In this document: positions 1-5,697 of the stretch, in pieces
How the letters are laid out: each line of letters starts with the position of its first letter
How positions within the stretch are numbered: the stretch's first letter is position 1
Assembly: GCA_027323595.1 (NCBI GenBank)
Contig: DAHWBL010000014.1
Location: 1-5,697, forward strand
Direction: 5' to 3'
From: Acetobacteraceae bacterium
Lineage (GTDB): Bacteria > Pseudomonadota > Alphaproteobacteria > Acetobacterales > Acetobacteraceae
DNA length: 5,697 bases
The notes under the pieces: model-generated
Seen by the model: only the letters and a program-made list of their open reading frames with translations
Databases searched by the model: none
Told to the model about the DNA's origin: nothing
Position numbers and translations under genes: made by a program

Positions 1-2397
1 CCCAAAGCGGAACACCTGGGTCACGTCACCGTTGTATTTGATCACCGGAAAGCCAAGATCGAGATTGATCAGCCCGAACGGCGTGTTCCAGCCGACACCG
101 ACGCCCACGCTCGCGCGCGGCAAGGGGTTGTTCGCAAGCAACGTCCCCGGAATATATTTCGAGGTCTGCGACAACGCGCCGACATCGATGAACGCCCGTC
201 CGGTCAGCCCCAGATCCTGCGAGATCGGCAGCGGAAAATGCAGCTCGGTGGACTGCGTCCAGATGAAATTGCCACCCAGGCTGTCACCGCTGATCAATTC
301 GTGCGGACCCGCGCCGGCGATCTCGAAGCCGCGCAGATTGTCGCCACCCAGGAAGAACCGGTCGATCACGTCGGTCTGCTGGCCATTGAGACTCGCCAGA
401 TAGCCGCTGCCGGCGGTGAACTGGAGCCCCCAGTCGGAATTGCCGCTGAAGTAATCGAGCGGCACCCAATAGCCCGCATCCACGCGCGAACGCACATAAT
501 CCACCGTGCCGCCAAGCCCGGCATAATCCGCGCCCACCCGCAACAGATACCCCGCATGCGGGGTGAGCCGGTTGTCGCGGTAATCGAGTTGGACCGAGGT
601 GCCGAGCTGCGACAGCACCGAATTGCCAGCCTGATCCTGGATGTAGGCCGAAGCGAAACTCTGCACGCCATACACGCTTCGCGCCACGATCGAATAATTC
701 CAGCTCTGGCTCAGATGGGCGTTGTAGGCGTAGCCCATCCGCAAGGTCGCTCCGAGACGATTTTCATTATACTCGGCGATGAACTGGTTGTTGTTCACGA
801 TGTCGAAAAGATCGAACCCGGCCGACAGGTCGCGACCAAGGAAATACGGATCGGTGACCGAGGCGGAAATCTGCGTCTCGAACTGCGCGACCAGCCCGTT
901 GATGCCGGCATCGATGCCGGTGCCGACCAGATTGCGCTCATGCAGCCCGACATTGACCAGCGGGCCGATGTCGGTCGAATAGCCGCCGCCCAGCGAAATC
1001 TCGCCGGTCGCCTTGTCCTGCACGTTCAGGTTGACGATGGTGCGGTCCGGCGCGGTGCCCGGCCCGGACACCAGATCGACCTTGTCGAAGAACCCCATAT
1101 CCTGCAGCCGCTGCCGCGAATCCCGCAGCAGGTCGGCGTTGAACGGATCGCCTTCGCTGACCAGCATCTCGCGGCGGATCACGCTGTCGCGGGTGCGCGT
1201 ATTGCCGGTGACATTCAGCCGCTCGACATAGACATGCGGGCCGTCCGTCACGTCGAAGCGCAGATCGATGATGTGCCCCTCGGCCTTGCGCGACACCCGC
1301 GGCGTCACCTCGACAAACGGGTTGTCGCGATCGCGCGCCGCCGCCGACAGCGCCTTGACCATGCGCTCCACCGCATCGCCATCGTACCAATCCCCGGATT
1401 TGATCTCCAGGATCGGCTTCAGCGAATCGGCGGTGACGTTGCGCAGCTTGCTGTCCACATCGACCTTGCCGACATGGTAGCGCGCGCCCTCGTCGAGCAC
1501 ATAGGTGACCAGGAACGAGCGCCGATCAGGCGACAGTTCGGCGGTCGTATCCACCACCTTGAAATCGGCATAGCCGTTCTTGAGATAGAACCGCCGCAGC
1601 AGCTCCTTGTCGAAGCCGGTGCGCTCGGCATCATAGCTGTCGGAGGTGGACAAGAACCGCCACCATGCCTCCTCGCGGCTGTTGATCACCTCGCGCAGCC
1701 GGTCCTCGCTGAACTCGTGATTGCCGACAAAGGCGATCCGCCCGATCAGCGTCGATTCGCCGTCGGTGATCTCGAACACCACATCGACGCGGTTGTGATC
1801 CAGCCGGATGATCTTCGGCTCCACCGTCGCCGCGTAGTGGGATTTCTTGGCGTAGGCATCCAGAATCCGCTGCCGGTCCGCCTGCGCGGTCTGCGCCGAA
1901 TAGACCGCGCGCGGCTTGAGCTGAACCAGCGGGCGCAGATTGTCGTCGCTGATGGTGTGGTTGCCCTCGAAGGCGATGCGGTTGACGATCGGGTTCTCCA
2001 CCACCCGCACCAGCAGCGTCGAGCCGTCGCGCACCAGCTGCACGTCGCTGAACAGCCCGGTCGCATACAGCGTCTTGAGGCTGCGATCGATACGATCGGC
2101 GTCGAACCCGTCGCCAGGCTGCACCGACATGTAGTTGATGATGGTGCCGGTCTCGATGCGCTGGTTGCCCTCGACCCGGACCGCGCTGATCACCCCGCCA
2201 GACTGCACCGGCGCCGACTGCACCGGCGCTTGCTGCACCGGCAGCGACGGCGCGGCGGCGACCGGTGCGGCGCGGGCGGTGCCGCGCGGCTGCGCGCCGG
2301 CACCCACCGCCAGCGTGACCGTCAGAAGAATGCCGACAACGGCGGAACCCAGGCGAAGCAACGACAAAGGCGCATTCCCAAACTTGACGCCGGGCAC
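1..2397 (-). CDS. bamA: BamA, outer-membrane protein assembly factor (3' end cut by the window edge)
   Basis: BamA is the central Omp85-family subunit of the BAM complex, which folds and inserts beta-barrel proteins into the outer membrane. The frame is open from the left edge through 799 codons. Residues 1-35 read as a signal peptide (K5 and R15, hydrophobic core near 20-31, probable cleavage after GAGA at 32-35), followed by an Ala/Pro/Gln linker to about residue 67. Five POTRA domains follow at roughly 68-135, 137-215, 217-303, 305-387 and 388-465, recognisable by recurring 'V.GN' starts such as VRVEGNQ, IAFEGNH, IAFVGNH and LNVTGN. The barrel starts near GEISLGGGYS (466-475) and carries the Omp85 loop-6 motif as LRGF (688-691). 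The window ends in VFRFG, so probably only the last few residues, including the terminal aromatic, are missing. The GTG at 2397 was chosen because it gives a normal signal peptide; in-frame ATG 2541 and TTG 2430/2460 add an implausible Arg/Cys-rich extension. Identity is secure; the start is not. Confidence 0.96.
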   Translation of the reverse strand, partial: MPGVKFGNAPLSLLRLGSAVVGILLTVTLAVGAGAQPRGTARAAPVAAAPSLPVQQAPVQSAPVQSGGVISAVRVEGNQRIETGTIINYMSVQPGDGFDADRIDRSLKTLYATGLFSDVQLVRDGSTLLVRVVENPIVNRIAFEGNHTISDDNLRPLVQLKPRAVYSAQTAQADRQRILDAYAKKSHYAATVEPKIIRLDHNRVDVVFEITDGESTLIGRIAFVGNHEFSEDRLREVINSREEAWWRFLSTSDSYDAERTGFDKELLRRFYLKNGYADFKVVDTTAELSPDRRSFLVTYVLDEGARYHVGKVDVDSKLRNVTADSLKPILEIKSGDWYDGDAVERMVKALSAAARDRDNPFVEVTPRVSRKAEGHIIDLRFDVTDGPHVYVERLNVTGNTRTRDSVIRREMLVSEGDPFNADLLRDSRQRLQDMGFFDKVDLVSGPGTAPDRTIVNLNVQDKATGEISLGGGYSTDIGPLVNVGLHERNLVGTGIDAGINGLVAQFETQISASVTDPYFLGRDLSAGFDLFDIVNNNQFIAEYNENRLGATLRMGYAYNAHLSQSWNYSIVARSVYGVQSFASAYIQDQAGNSVLSQLGTSVQLDYRDNRLTPHAGYLLRVGADYAGLGGTVDYVRSRVDAGYWVPLDYFSGNSDWGLQFTAGSGYLASLNGQQTDVIDRFFLGGDNLRGFEIAGAGPHELISGDSLGGNFIWTQSTELHFPLPISQDLGLTGRAFIDVGALSQTSKYIPGTLLANNPLPRASVGVGVGWNTPFGLINLDLGFPVIKYNGDVTQVFRFG
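2201..2245 (-). repeat. 15-bp tandem repeat in bamA linker, about three units
   Basis: Three consecutive 15-bp units lie at 2201-2215, 2216-2230 and 2231-2245. The first two differ at one base (gactgcaccggcgcc and gactgcaccggcgct) and the third is degenerate (tgctgcaccggcagc). The repeat is in frame with bamA and encodes APVQ-type pentapeptides (around residues 52-66) in the flexible linker between the signal peptide and POTRA1. A whole number of codons per unit means copy-number change would alter linker length without breaking the frame. Confidence 0.75.
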
Positions 2398-2585
2398 CGC
2401 GCCGCGGCCCCCGATCGCGCCACGCGGCAACCCCGCTGGCTGGCAAAACCGCTGGATCAAACAAGAAAGCGGACAGGGCGACCCCCATCCGCTTCCGGTC
2501 TGGTCACGGGCACAGGCTCTAGCCCGCTTCGCCGCCCGCATCAAGCAGTCGCGCGCGCCGCGCGACCGCCCCGGCGATCAGCCGA
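2398..2585 (-). other. rseP-bamA intergenic gap, 188 nt
   Basis: This is the longest gap in the window, running from the rseP stop to the preferred bamA GTG. The bamA frame stays open through most of it, back to a TGA at 2578-2580, so part could be coding if bamA starts earlier. It contains a perfect GC stem-loop (2548-2566) and a weaker inverted repeat, CGGGC/GCCCG, at 2507-2526. On the minus strand, TTGATG and CTAGAG are spaced 16 nt apart (near 2519-2546), but the match to a sigma-70 promoter is poor. No convincing Shine-Dalgarno precedes any candidate bamA start; the nearest to one is a GGGGG run 10 nt before the GTG. Confidence 0.5.
2548..2566 (-). other. GC-rich stem-loop downstream of rseP
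   Basis: GTCGCGC and its exact reverse complement GCGCGAC form a 7-bp stem around a 5-nt loop (GGCGC), 20 nt after the rseP stop. The stem is all GC except one AT pair. On the transcribed strand it is followed by TGCTTG rather than a U-run, so it is not a standard intrinsic terminator. It might attenuate transcription, protect the upstream mRNA end or affect bamA initiation, or it might be chance in GC-rich DNA. Confidence 0.35.
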
Positions 2586-3716
2586 TCAACCGATCAGCCC
2601 GCTCACCCAGCGCACCACGCCCAGATGGCTGAGGTCATTCCAGGTGACGAACACGCCGAGCGAGATGATCACCGCGAAGCCGGCACGGAACCCATATTCC
2701 ATCGCCTGCCGCGGCACCGGACGCCCGAGCAGCGCCTCGGCCGCGCAGAACAACAGATGTCCACCATCCAGCACCGGGATCGGGAACAGATTCATCAACC
2801 CCAGGCTGACCGACAGCAGCCCGACCAGGGAGATCAGCGGCACCAGGCCCATCGACGCCGCCTGGCCGGACAATTGCGCGATCCGCAGCGGCCCTCCCAG
2901 ATCGTCGGTGCCGCGCCGACCCGTCAGCATCTCGGAAATCCCCGCCAGGGTCTGGGTGGTGATGTCCCAGCACTGCTCGGCGCCGGCCAGAACCGCCATC
3001 GGCGGGCTCATCTGTTCCAGCTCGAGCTGCGACCCGCCAATGCCCAGCATGCCCGGCGGCTGCGCGCCCTTCGGCCGGATGCCGATGGTCACGTCGATCA
3101 CCTTGTTCTCACCGTCGCGGGTGACCACCAGCTTCATCTGCGCGCCAGGGCGGTTGCCGACGATCTGCTGAATGTCCTCGAACCGCGTCACCGCCGCGCC
3201 ATCGATCGCCACCACCCGATCGCCGGGCAGCAGCCCGGCCTCGGCCGCCGCCGACCCCGGCACCACCGAACTGATCAGCGAACTCGCCACCGGCTTGCCG
3301 ACGGTCATGAACAGCCCGGCGAAAACCACCATCGCCAGCACGAAATTGGCGATCGGCCCCGCGGCGATGATGATCGCCCGCGAGCCGACGCTTTTGTCAT
3401 GGTAGGTCTGGCCGGGCTTCCAGGACGCACGCACCTCGTCGGACACGTCCTGCGGCCGCTCCTGGCCATGCAGCTTCACGTAGCCGCCCAGCGGCAGCCA
3501 GCCGATCTTCCAGGCGGTGCCGCGGCGGTCGGTCCAGGAGGCGAGCGGCCGGCCGAACCCGATCGAGAACGCTTCGACATACACGCCGCGCCAGCGCGCC
3601 GCGAGGTAATGACCAAGCTCATGCACGAACACGAGAATGCTCAACACCGCGACGAACGCCACCACGGTTTGAACCCGATCAGCACCACCGGAGAACAGGC
3701 TTTGGATCAAATGCAT
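2586..3716 (-). CDS. rseP: RseP, site-2 intramembrane zinc metalloprotease
   Basis: RseP is an inner-membrane M50-family protease that cuts transmembrane segments of regulators (RseA in E. coli, releasing sigma-E) and clears remnant signal peptides; the Caulobacter relative MmpA processes PodJ. The 376-residue protein has the zinc-binding HELGH at 32-36 in the first membrane segment, PLGGYVK near 75-81, a second membrane segment near 113-137, a PDZ domain at about 140-215, a third membrane segment leading into NLFPIPVLDGG at 309-319 (D317 is the third zinc ligand), and a last membrane segment near 345-362. There is one PDZ domain; the E. coli protein has two and is about 450 residues. I chose the ATG at 3716 because GGAG lies 9 nt before it. 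A GTG at 3731 would add five residues (MERFE) but would overlap that GGAG. The gene follows dxr by 29 nt, suggesting co-transcription. The local target protein is unknown. Confidence 0.96.
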   Translation of the reverse strand: MHLIQSLFSGGADRVQTVVAFVAVLSILVFVHELGHYLAARWRGVYVEAFSIGFGRPLASWTDRRGTAWKIGWLPLGGYVKLHGQERPQDVSDEVRASWKPGQTYHDKSVGSRAIIIAAGPIANFVLAMVVFAGLFMTVGKPVASSLISSVVPGSAAAEAGLLPGDRVVAIDGAAVTRFEDIQQIVGNRPGAQMKLVVTRDGENKVIDVTIGIRPKGAQPPGMLGIGGSQLELEQMSPPMAVLAGAEQCWDITTQTLAGISEMLTGRRGTDDLGGPLRIAQLSGQAASMGLVPLISLVGLLSVSLGLMNLFPIPVLDGGHLLFCAAEALLGRPVPRQAMEYGFRAGFAVIISLGVFVTWNDLSHLGVVRWVSGLIG

Positions 3717-3725
3717 CTCAAAACG

Positions 3726-3729
3726 CTCC
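3726..3729 (-). promoter_or_regulatory. Shine-Dalgarno GGAG for rseP
   Basis: GGAG lies 9 nt upstream of the ATG at 3716. It overlaps the alternative GTG start (3729-3731), which itself has only a poorly placed GGTGG in front of it. This is the reason for choosing the ATG. Confidence 0.6.
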
Positions 3730-3745
3730 ACGCCACCAGAATTTT

Positions 3746-4978
3746 TCAGGCAGCAAGACGCCCGACATAGTCGTCGGCCACCCGCCGTGCCGCTGCATCG
3801 TGCCCCAAAACGGCGGGAAGATCATCAGCCAAGGGCGATCCTAACGTGTCCATGACGAAAGATACAAGAGAAGATATGTCTAAAAACCCTATCTTTCTCT
3901 CTAAAAACGCACCAACCGCTACCTCGTTCGCCGCCGACAGGATCGTGCTCGCCGCGCCGCCCGCCCGCAGCGCCTGCCGCGCCAGCCCAAGCGCCGGAAA
4001 CAGATCCAGATCGGGGGCGGCGAATTCCAGACGCCCCACCGACGCCAGATCGAGCCGCGGCGCCGCCGTGTGCAGCCGCTCCGGCCAGGCCAGCGTGTGG
4101 GCGATCGGAATGCGCATGTCCGGCGCGCCAAGCTGCGCCAGCACGCTGCCGTCGCGGTAGCACACCAGCCCGTGCACCACCGATTGCGGGTGCACCAGCA
4201 CCTCGATCTCGGATTCATCGAGCCCGAACAGCCGCGCCGCCTCGATCACCTCCAGCCCCTTGTTGAACAGGGTCGCCGAATCGATGCTGATCTTCGCCCC
4301 CATCGACCAGACCGGATGGCGCAGCGCCGCCTCCGGGGTGGCCTGGCGCATCTGCTCGCGCGTGGCGGTGCGAAACGGCCCGCCCGAGGCGGTCAGGATG
4401 ATCTTTTCAAGCTGCGCGCGGTTGCCGTCCGCCAGCGCCTGGAAAATCGCGTTATGCTCGGAATCCACCGGCAGCAGGGTCGCGCCCGCCGCCGCCACCG
4501 CGCGCAGCATCACGTCGCCGGCGCAGACCAGCGCCTCCTTGTTGGCCAGCGCGATCGCCCCGCCGCGCCGGATCGCCGCCAGCGTCGCGCCCAGGCCAGC
4601 CGCCCCGGTGATCGCGGCCATCGTCCAATCCACCGGCTCGGCCGCCGCCTGCTCCGCCGCCGCCTGGCCACAGGCCGCCATGATGGTGGTGCCGGCCAGG
4701 GCCGCGCGCAGCTCCTCATAGCCGGCCGGGTCACAGATCACCGCGATCTCGGCCCCCAGCGCGCGCGCCTGTTCGGCCAGCAGCCCGGCCCGCCGCCCGG
4801 CCACCAGCGCACGCACCCGAAACCGCCCGGGCGCGGCCAGGAGCAGATCGATCGTGCTCGACCCGATGCTGCCGGTACTGCCCAAGATCGACACAGTCTT
4901 AACCGACGCGGTCGTGGCGGTGCGAACCGGACTCGTCATGGCCGACATCGTGGCCGAGTTCGTGGTGACCGTATTCAT
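3746..4978 (-). CDS. dxr: Dxr, 1-deoxy-D-xylulose 5-phosphate reductoisomerase
   Basis: Dxr (IspC) is a cytosolic enzyme that converts DXP to 2-C-methyl-D-erythritol 4-phosphate using NADPH and a divalent metal. It is the committed step of the MEP isoprenoid pathway and the target of fosmidomycin. The 410-residue protein shows the NADPH-binding GSTGSIG at 33-39, NKE at 146-148, metal ligands D172 and E174 in VDSEHN, SGGPFR at 198-203 (S198), H221 and W224 in HPVWSMG, and SIDSATLFNKGLEVIE with S234, N239, K240 and metal ligand E243. All key catalytic positions appear intact. The ATG at 4978 was chosen; GGAG precedes it by a rather long 14 nt, and a GTG at 5017 would add 13 residues. The chosen start leaves a Thr/Ser-rich tail of about 27 residues before the usual first strand (VKTVSILG), so ATG 4948 or 4939 are also possible. 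Codon use turns AT-rich near the 3' end (3842-3907) while the protein stays family-like. It lies 72 nt after cdsA and 29 nt before rseP. Confidence 0.97.
   Translation of the reverse strand: MNTVTTNSATMSAMTSPVRTATTASVKTVSILGSTGSIGSSTIDLLLAAPGRFRVRALVAGRRAGLLAEQARALGAEIAVICDPAGYEELRAALAGTTIMAACGQAAAEQAAAEPVDWTMAAITGAAGLGATLAAIRRGGAIALANKEALVCAGDVMLRAVAAAGATLLPVDSEHNAIFQALADGNRAQLEKIILTASGGPFRTATREQMRQATPEAALRHPVWSMGAKISIDSATLFNKGLEVIEAARLFGLDESEIEVLVHPQSVVHGLVCYRDGSVLAQLGAPDMRIPIAHTLAWPERLHTAAPRLDLASVGRLEFAAPDLDLFPALGLARQALRAGGAASTILSAANEVAVGAFLERKIGFLDISSLVSFVMDTLGSPLADDLPAVLGHDAAARRVADDYVGRLAA
3842..3907 (-). other. AT-rich rare-codon patch inside dxr
   Basis: This 66-nt stretch codes for Dxr residues 358-379. 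It uses TTA three times, ATA twice, TCT three times, and AGA, GTA and CTT once each, codons that are scarce elsewhere in these genes. By hand count, 3841-3910 has 26 G/C of 70 bases, about 37%, in a window that is visibly about two-thirds GC. The 9-mer GTTTTTAGA occurs twice here, 21 nt apart and in frame (FLE and FLD). I see no good promoter match in it. The encoded protein (FLERKIGFLDI) still looks like an ordinary Dxr C-terminal domain. Confidence 0.7.
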
Positions 4979-4988
4979 GAAATATTTT

Positions 4989-5054
4989 TCAACTCCAGCA
5001 CAGCCCCGCCCCCGCACCGATCGCCGGCACGCCGCGCGACATCACGCAACTCAT
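4989..5054 (-). CDS. Possible 21-codon coupling ORF between cdsA and dxr
   Basis: An ATG at 5052-5054 overlaps the cdsA stop in an ATGA arrangement. It opens a 21-codon frame that ends in TGA at 4989-4991, only 10 nt before the dxr ATG. The GGAG proposed for dxr (4993-4996) sits inside its last two sense codons (Trp-Ser). The peptide begins MSCVMSRG and is Gly/Ala-rich, with no recognisable domain. The layout would suit ribosomes passing from cdsA to dxr by re-initiation, with the peptide itself dispensable. There is no useful Shine-Dalgarno of its own, and such short ORFs arise easily by chance. Confidence 0.2.
   Translation of the reverse strand: MSCVMSRGVPAIGAGAGLCWS
4993..4996 (-). promoter_or_regulatory. 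Candidate Shine-Dalgarno GGAG for dxr
   Basis: GGAG lies 14 nt before the dxr ATG at 4978, separated by the AT-rich spacer TTGAAAAATATTTC. The spacing is longer than the usual 5-10 nt, so either initiation is weak or assisted by coupling, or the true start differs. Confidence 0.4.
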
Positions 5055-5697
5055 TTCCATAAATAGGATGCGCCGCCGAAAATCCAGGCCAGCGCCGCCG
5101 CCGCGGGTGCCGCCGTCAGCACGCCATCGAGCCGATCGAGCAGGCCGCCATGGCCGGGAATGAGCCGCCCGGAATCCTTCACCCCGGCCCGGCGCTTCAC
5201 CCAGCTCTCCAGCAGATCCCCGCCCTGCGCCAGAACCGACAGCACACCGGCCACCACCGCCGCCGCGCCCGCCGCCCCGCCAAGCGACGCCACCAGCGCC
5301 ACCGCCACCGCGATGGCGAGCAACAGCCCACCCGCCGCGCCGGCCCAGCTCTTGGCCGGAGAGATCGCCGGCGCCAGCCGCGGACCGCCGATCCAGCGCC
5401 CGGCCAGATAGGCGCCGATGTCGCTGCCCCACACCACCAGCAGCACCAGCAGCACACCGCCAAGGCCCCCCTGGGTCGCGCGCAGCCACACCAGCGCGAT
5501 CACCGGCAGTCCGAACCAGGCCACCCCGGCCACCAGGTCCCGACGCCGCCAGGCCAGCCACACCGCCAGCGCCAGCACCGGCAACGACGCCAGCGCGAGC
5601 CCCGCCCGTCCCGCCGCGGTCAACACCAGCATCACCACCAGCGCGCCGGCCATCGCGGCGGCCGGCGCCACCCGGCCAGGCAGGCACATCCGCGACC
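5051..5697 (-). CDS. cdsA: CdsA, phosphatidate cytidylyltransferase (5' end cut by the window edge)
   Basis: CdsA is an inner-membrane enzyme that joins CTP and phosphatidic acid to give CDP-diacylglycerol and pyrophosphate, the branch-point precursor of bacterial phospholipids. The visible part is strongly hydrophobic with several membrane segments. Counting from the Met at 5689, it shows WGSDIGAY at 87-94, SPAKSWAG at 110-117, GGDLLES at 156-162, and the complete family signature from S162 to D188 (K165, R166, K171, D172, then PGHGGLLDRLD). The frame continues upstream of that Met to the window edge without a stop. Family members are usually about 270 residues, so some 50-60 N-terminal residues are probably outside and the Met is likely internal. 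The protein ends in YLWK, and its TGA overlaps the ATG of a short possible ORF leading to dxr. The SPKKTWEG segment of E. coli CdsA is here SPAKSWAG, with Ala in place of Glu. Identity is secure from the signature and neighbours. Confidence 0.95.
   Translation of the reverse strand, partial: SRMCLPGRVAPAAAMAGALVVMLVLTAAGRAGLALASLPVLALAVWLAWRRRDLVAGVAWFGLPVIALVWLRATQGGLGGVLLVLLVVWGSDIGAYLAGRWIGGPRLAPAISPAKSWAGAAGGLLLAIAVAVALVASLGGAAGAAAVVAGVLSVLAQGGDLLESWVKRRAGVKDSGRLIPGHGGLLDRLDGVLTAAPAAAALAWIFGGASYLWK

Noticed and set aside
1631..2488. A 285-codon minus-strand ORF with a hydrophobic N-terminus, overlapping the start of bamA
   Set aside because: It is out of frame with bamA, and most of it is Arg/Gly/Ala-rich text from the wrong frame of the POTRA region. 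The BamA frame explains the same DNA far better.
2519..2546. Possible sigma-70 type promoter for bamA (TTGATG, 16 nt, CTAGAG, minus strand)
   Set aside because: The -10 element matches poorly and nothing else supports it. Weak matches of this kind are expected by chance.
238..3171. A 977-codon plus-strand ORF opposite bamA and part of rseP
   Set aside because: It is codon-aligned with bamA on the opposite strand. Such a frame stays open when the sense gene avoids TTA, CTA and TCA codons, as GC-rich genes do. The predicted protein is a His/Arg/Asp/Ala-rich mixture without domains, and the minus strand encodes clear, complete motifs of BamA and RseP.
2625..3770. A 381-codon plus-strand ORF opposite rseP
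   Set aside because: It is codon-aligned antisense to rseP, with low-complexity His/Arg/Gln-rich composition and no recognisable domain.
3839..3867. Possible promoter in the AT-rich patch (TTGTAT, 17 nt, TTAGGA, minus strand)
   Set aside because: The -35 matches only its TTG and the -10 hardly matches, so AT-richness alone explains it.
3879..3908. Direct repeat of GTTTTTAGA, 21 nt apart, as a possible regulator binding site
   Set aside because: Both copies fall in the same codon phase, encoding Phe-Leu-Glu and Phe-Leu-Asp with the same rare codons, so coding is sufficient explanation.
4070..5062. A 330-codon plus-strand ORF opposite dxr
   Set aside because: It is codon-aligned antisense to dxr, Arg/His/Gln-rich, and exists only where dxr lacks TTA, CTA and TCA codons.
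4989..5687. A 232-codon minus-strand ORF overlapping all of the visible cdsA
   Set aside because: It is a Gly/Ala/Arg low-complexity frame overlapping the CdsA signature frame. Only its last 21 codons, beyond the cdsA stop, were kept as a speculative coupling ORF.

Overview
The window holds four genes, all on the minus strand, in the order cdsA - dxr - rseP - bamA when read in the direction of transcription (from high to low coordinates). This is the conserved envelope and isoprenoid cluster of proteobacteria, best known in the longer order frr-uppS-cdsA-dxr-rseP-bamA-lpxD. High G+C, a single-PDZ RseP and the general look of the proteins suggest an alphaproteobacterium, perhaps in or near the Acetobacteraceae/Rhodospirillales. 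That placement is inference from protein style and not a database result.

Layout: cdsA (CDP-diacylglycerol synthase) enters from the right edge without its N-terminus and stops at 5051. A 72-nt junction leads to dxr (DXP reductoisomerase, 4978-3746). A 29-nt junction leads to rseP (site-2 zinc metalloprotease, 3716-2586). A 188-nt gap follows, the longest non-coding stretch here. It contains a GC-rich stem-loop and no clear promoter. bamA (outer-membrane barrel assembly protein, 2397 to the left edge) comes last and lacks only its final residues.

The genes share a job in envelope construction. CdsA makes the liponucleotide precursor of phospholipids. Dxr commits carbon to the MEP isoprenoid pathway, which feeds undecaprenyl phosphate and quinones. 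RseP cleaves inner-membrane substrates and takes part in envelope stress signalling. BamA inserts outer-membrane proteins. Close spacing between the first three genes suggests co-transcription; the larger gap before bamA leaves room for separate control.

I found no new multi-gene system, mobile element, CRISPR array, tRNA or rRNA. The points that stand out are small: an AT-rich, rare-codon patch near the 3' end of dxr; a possible 21-codon coupling ORF bridging cdsA and dxr; an unusual Thr/Ser-rich N-terminal extension on Dxr; a 15-bp tandem repeat behind the BamA signal peptide; and an uncertain bamA start. Very long plus-strand ORFs opposite these genes are judged to be GC-driven shadows.
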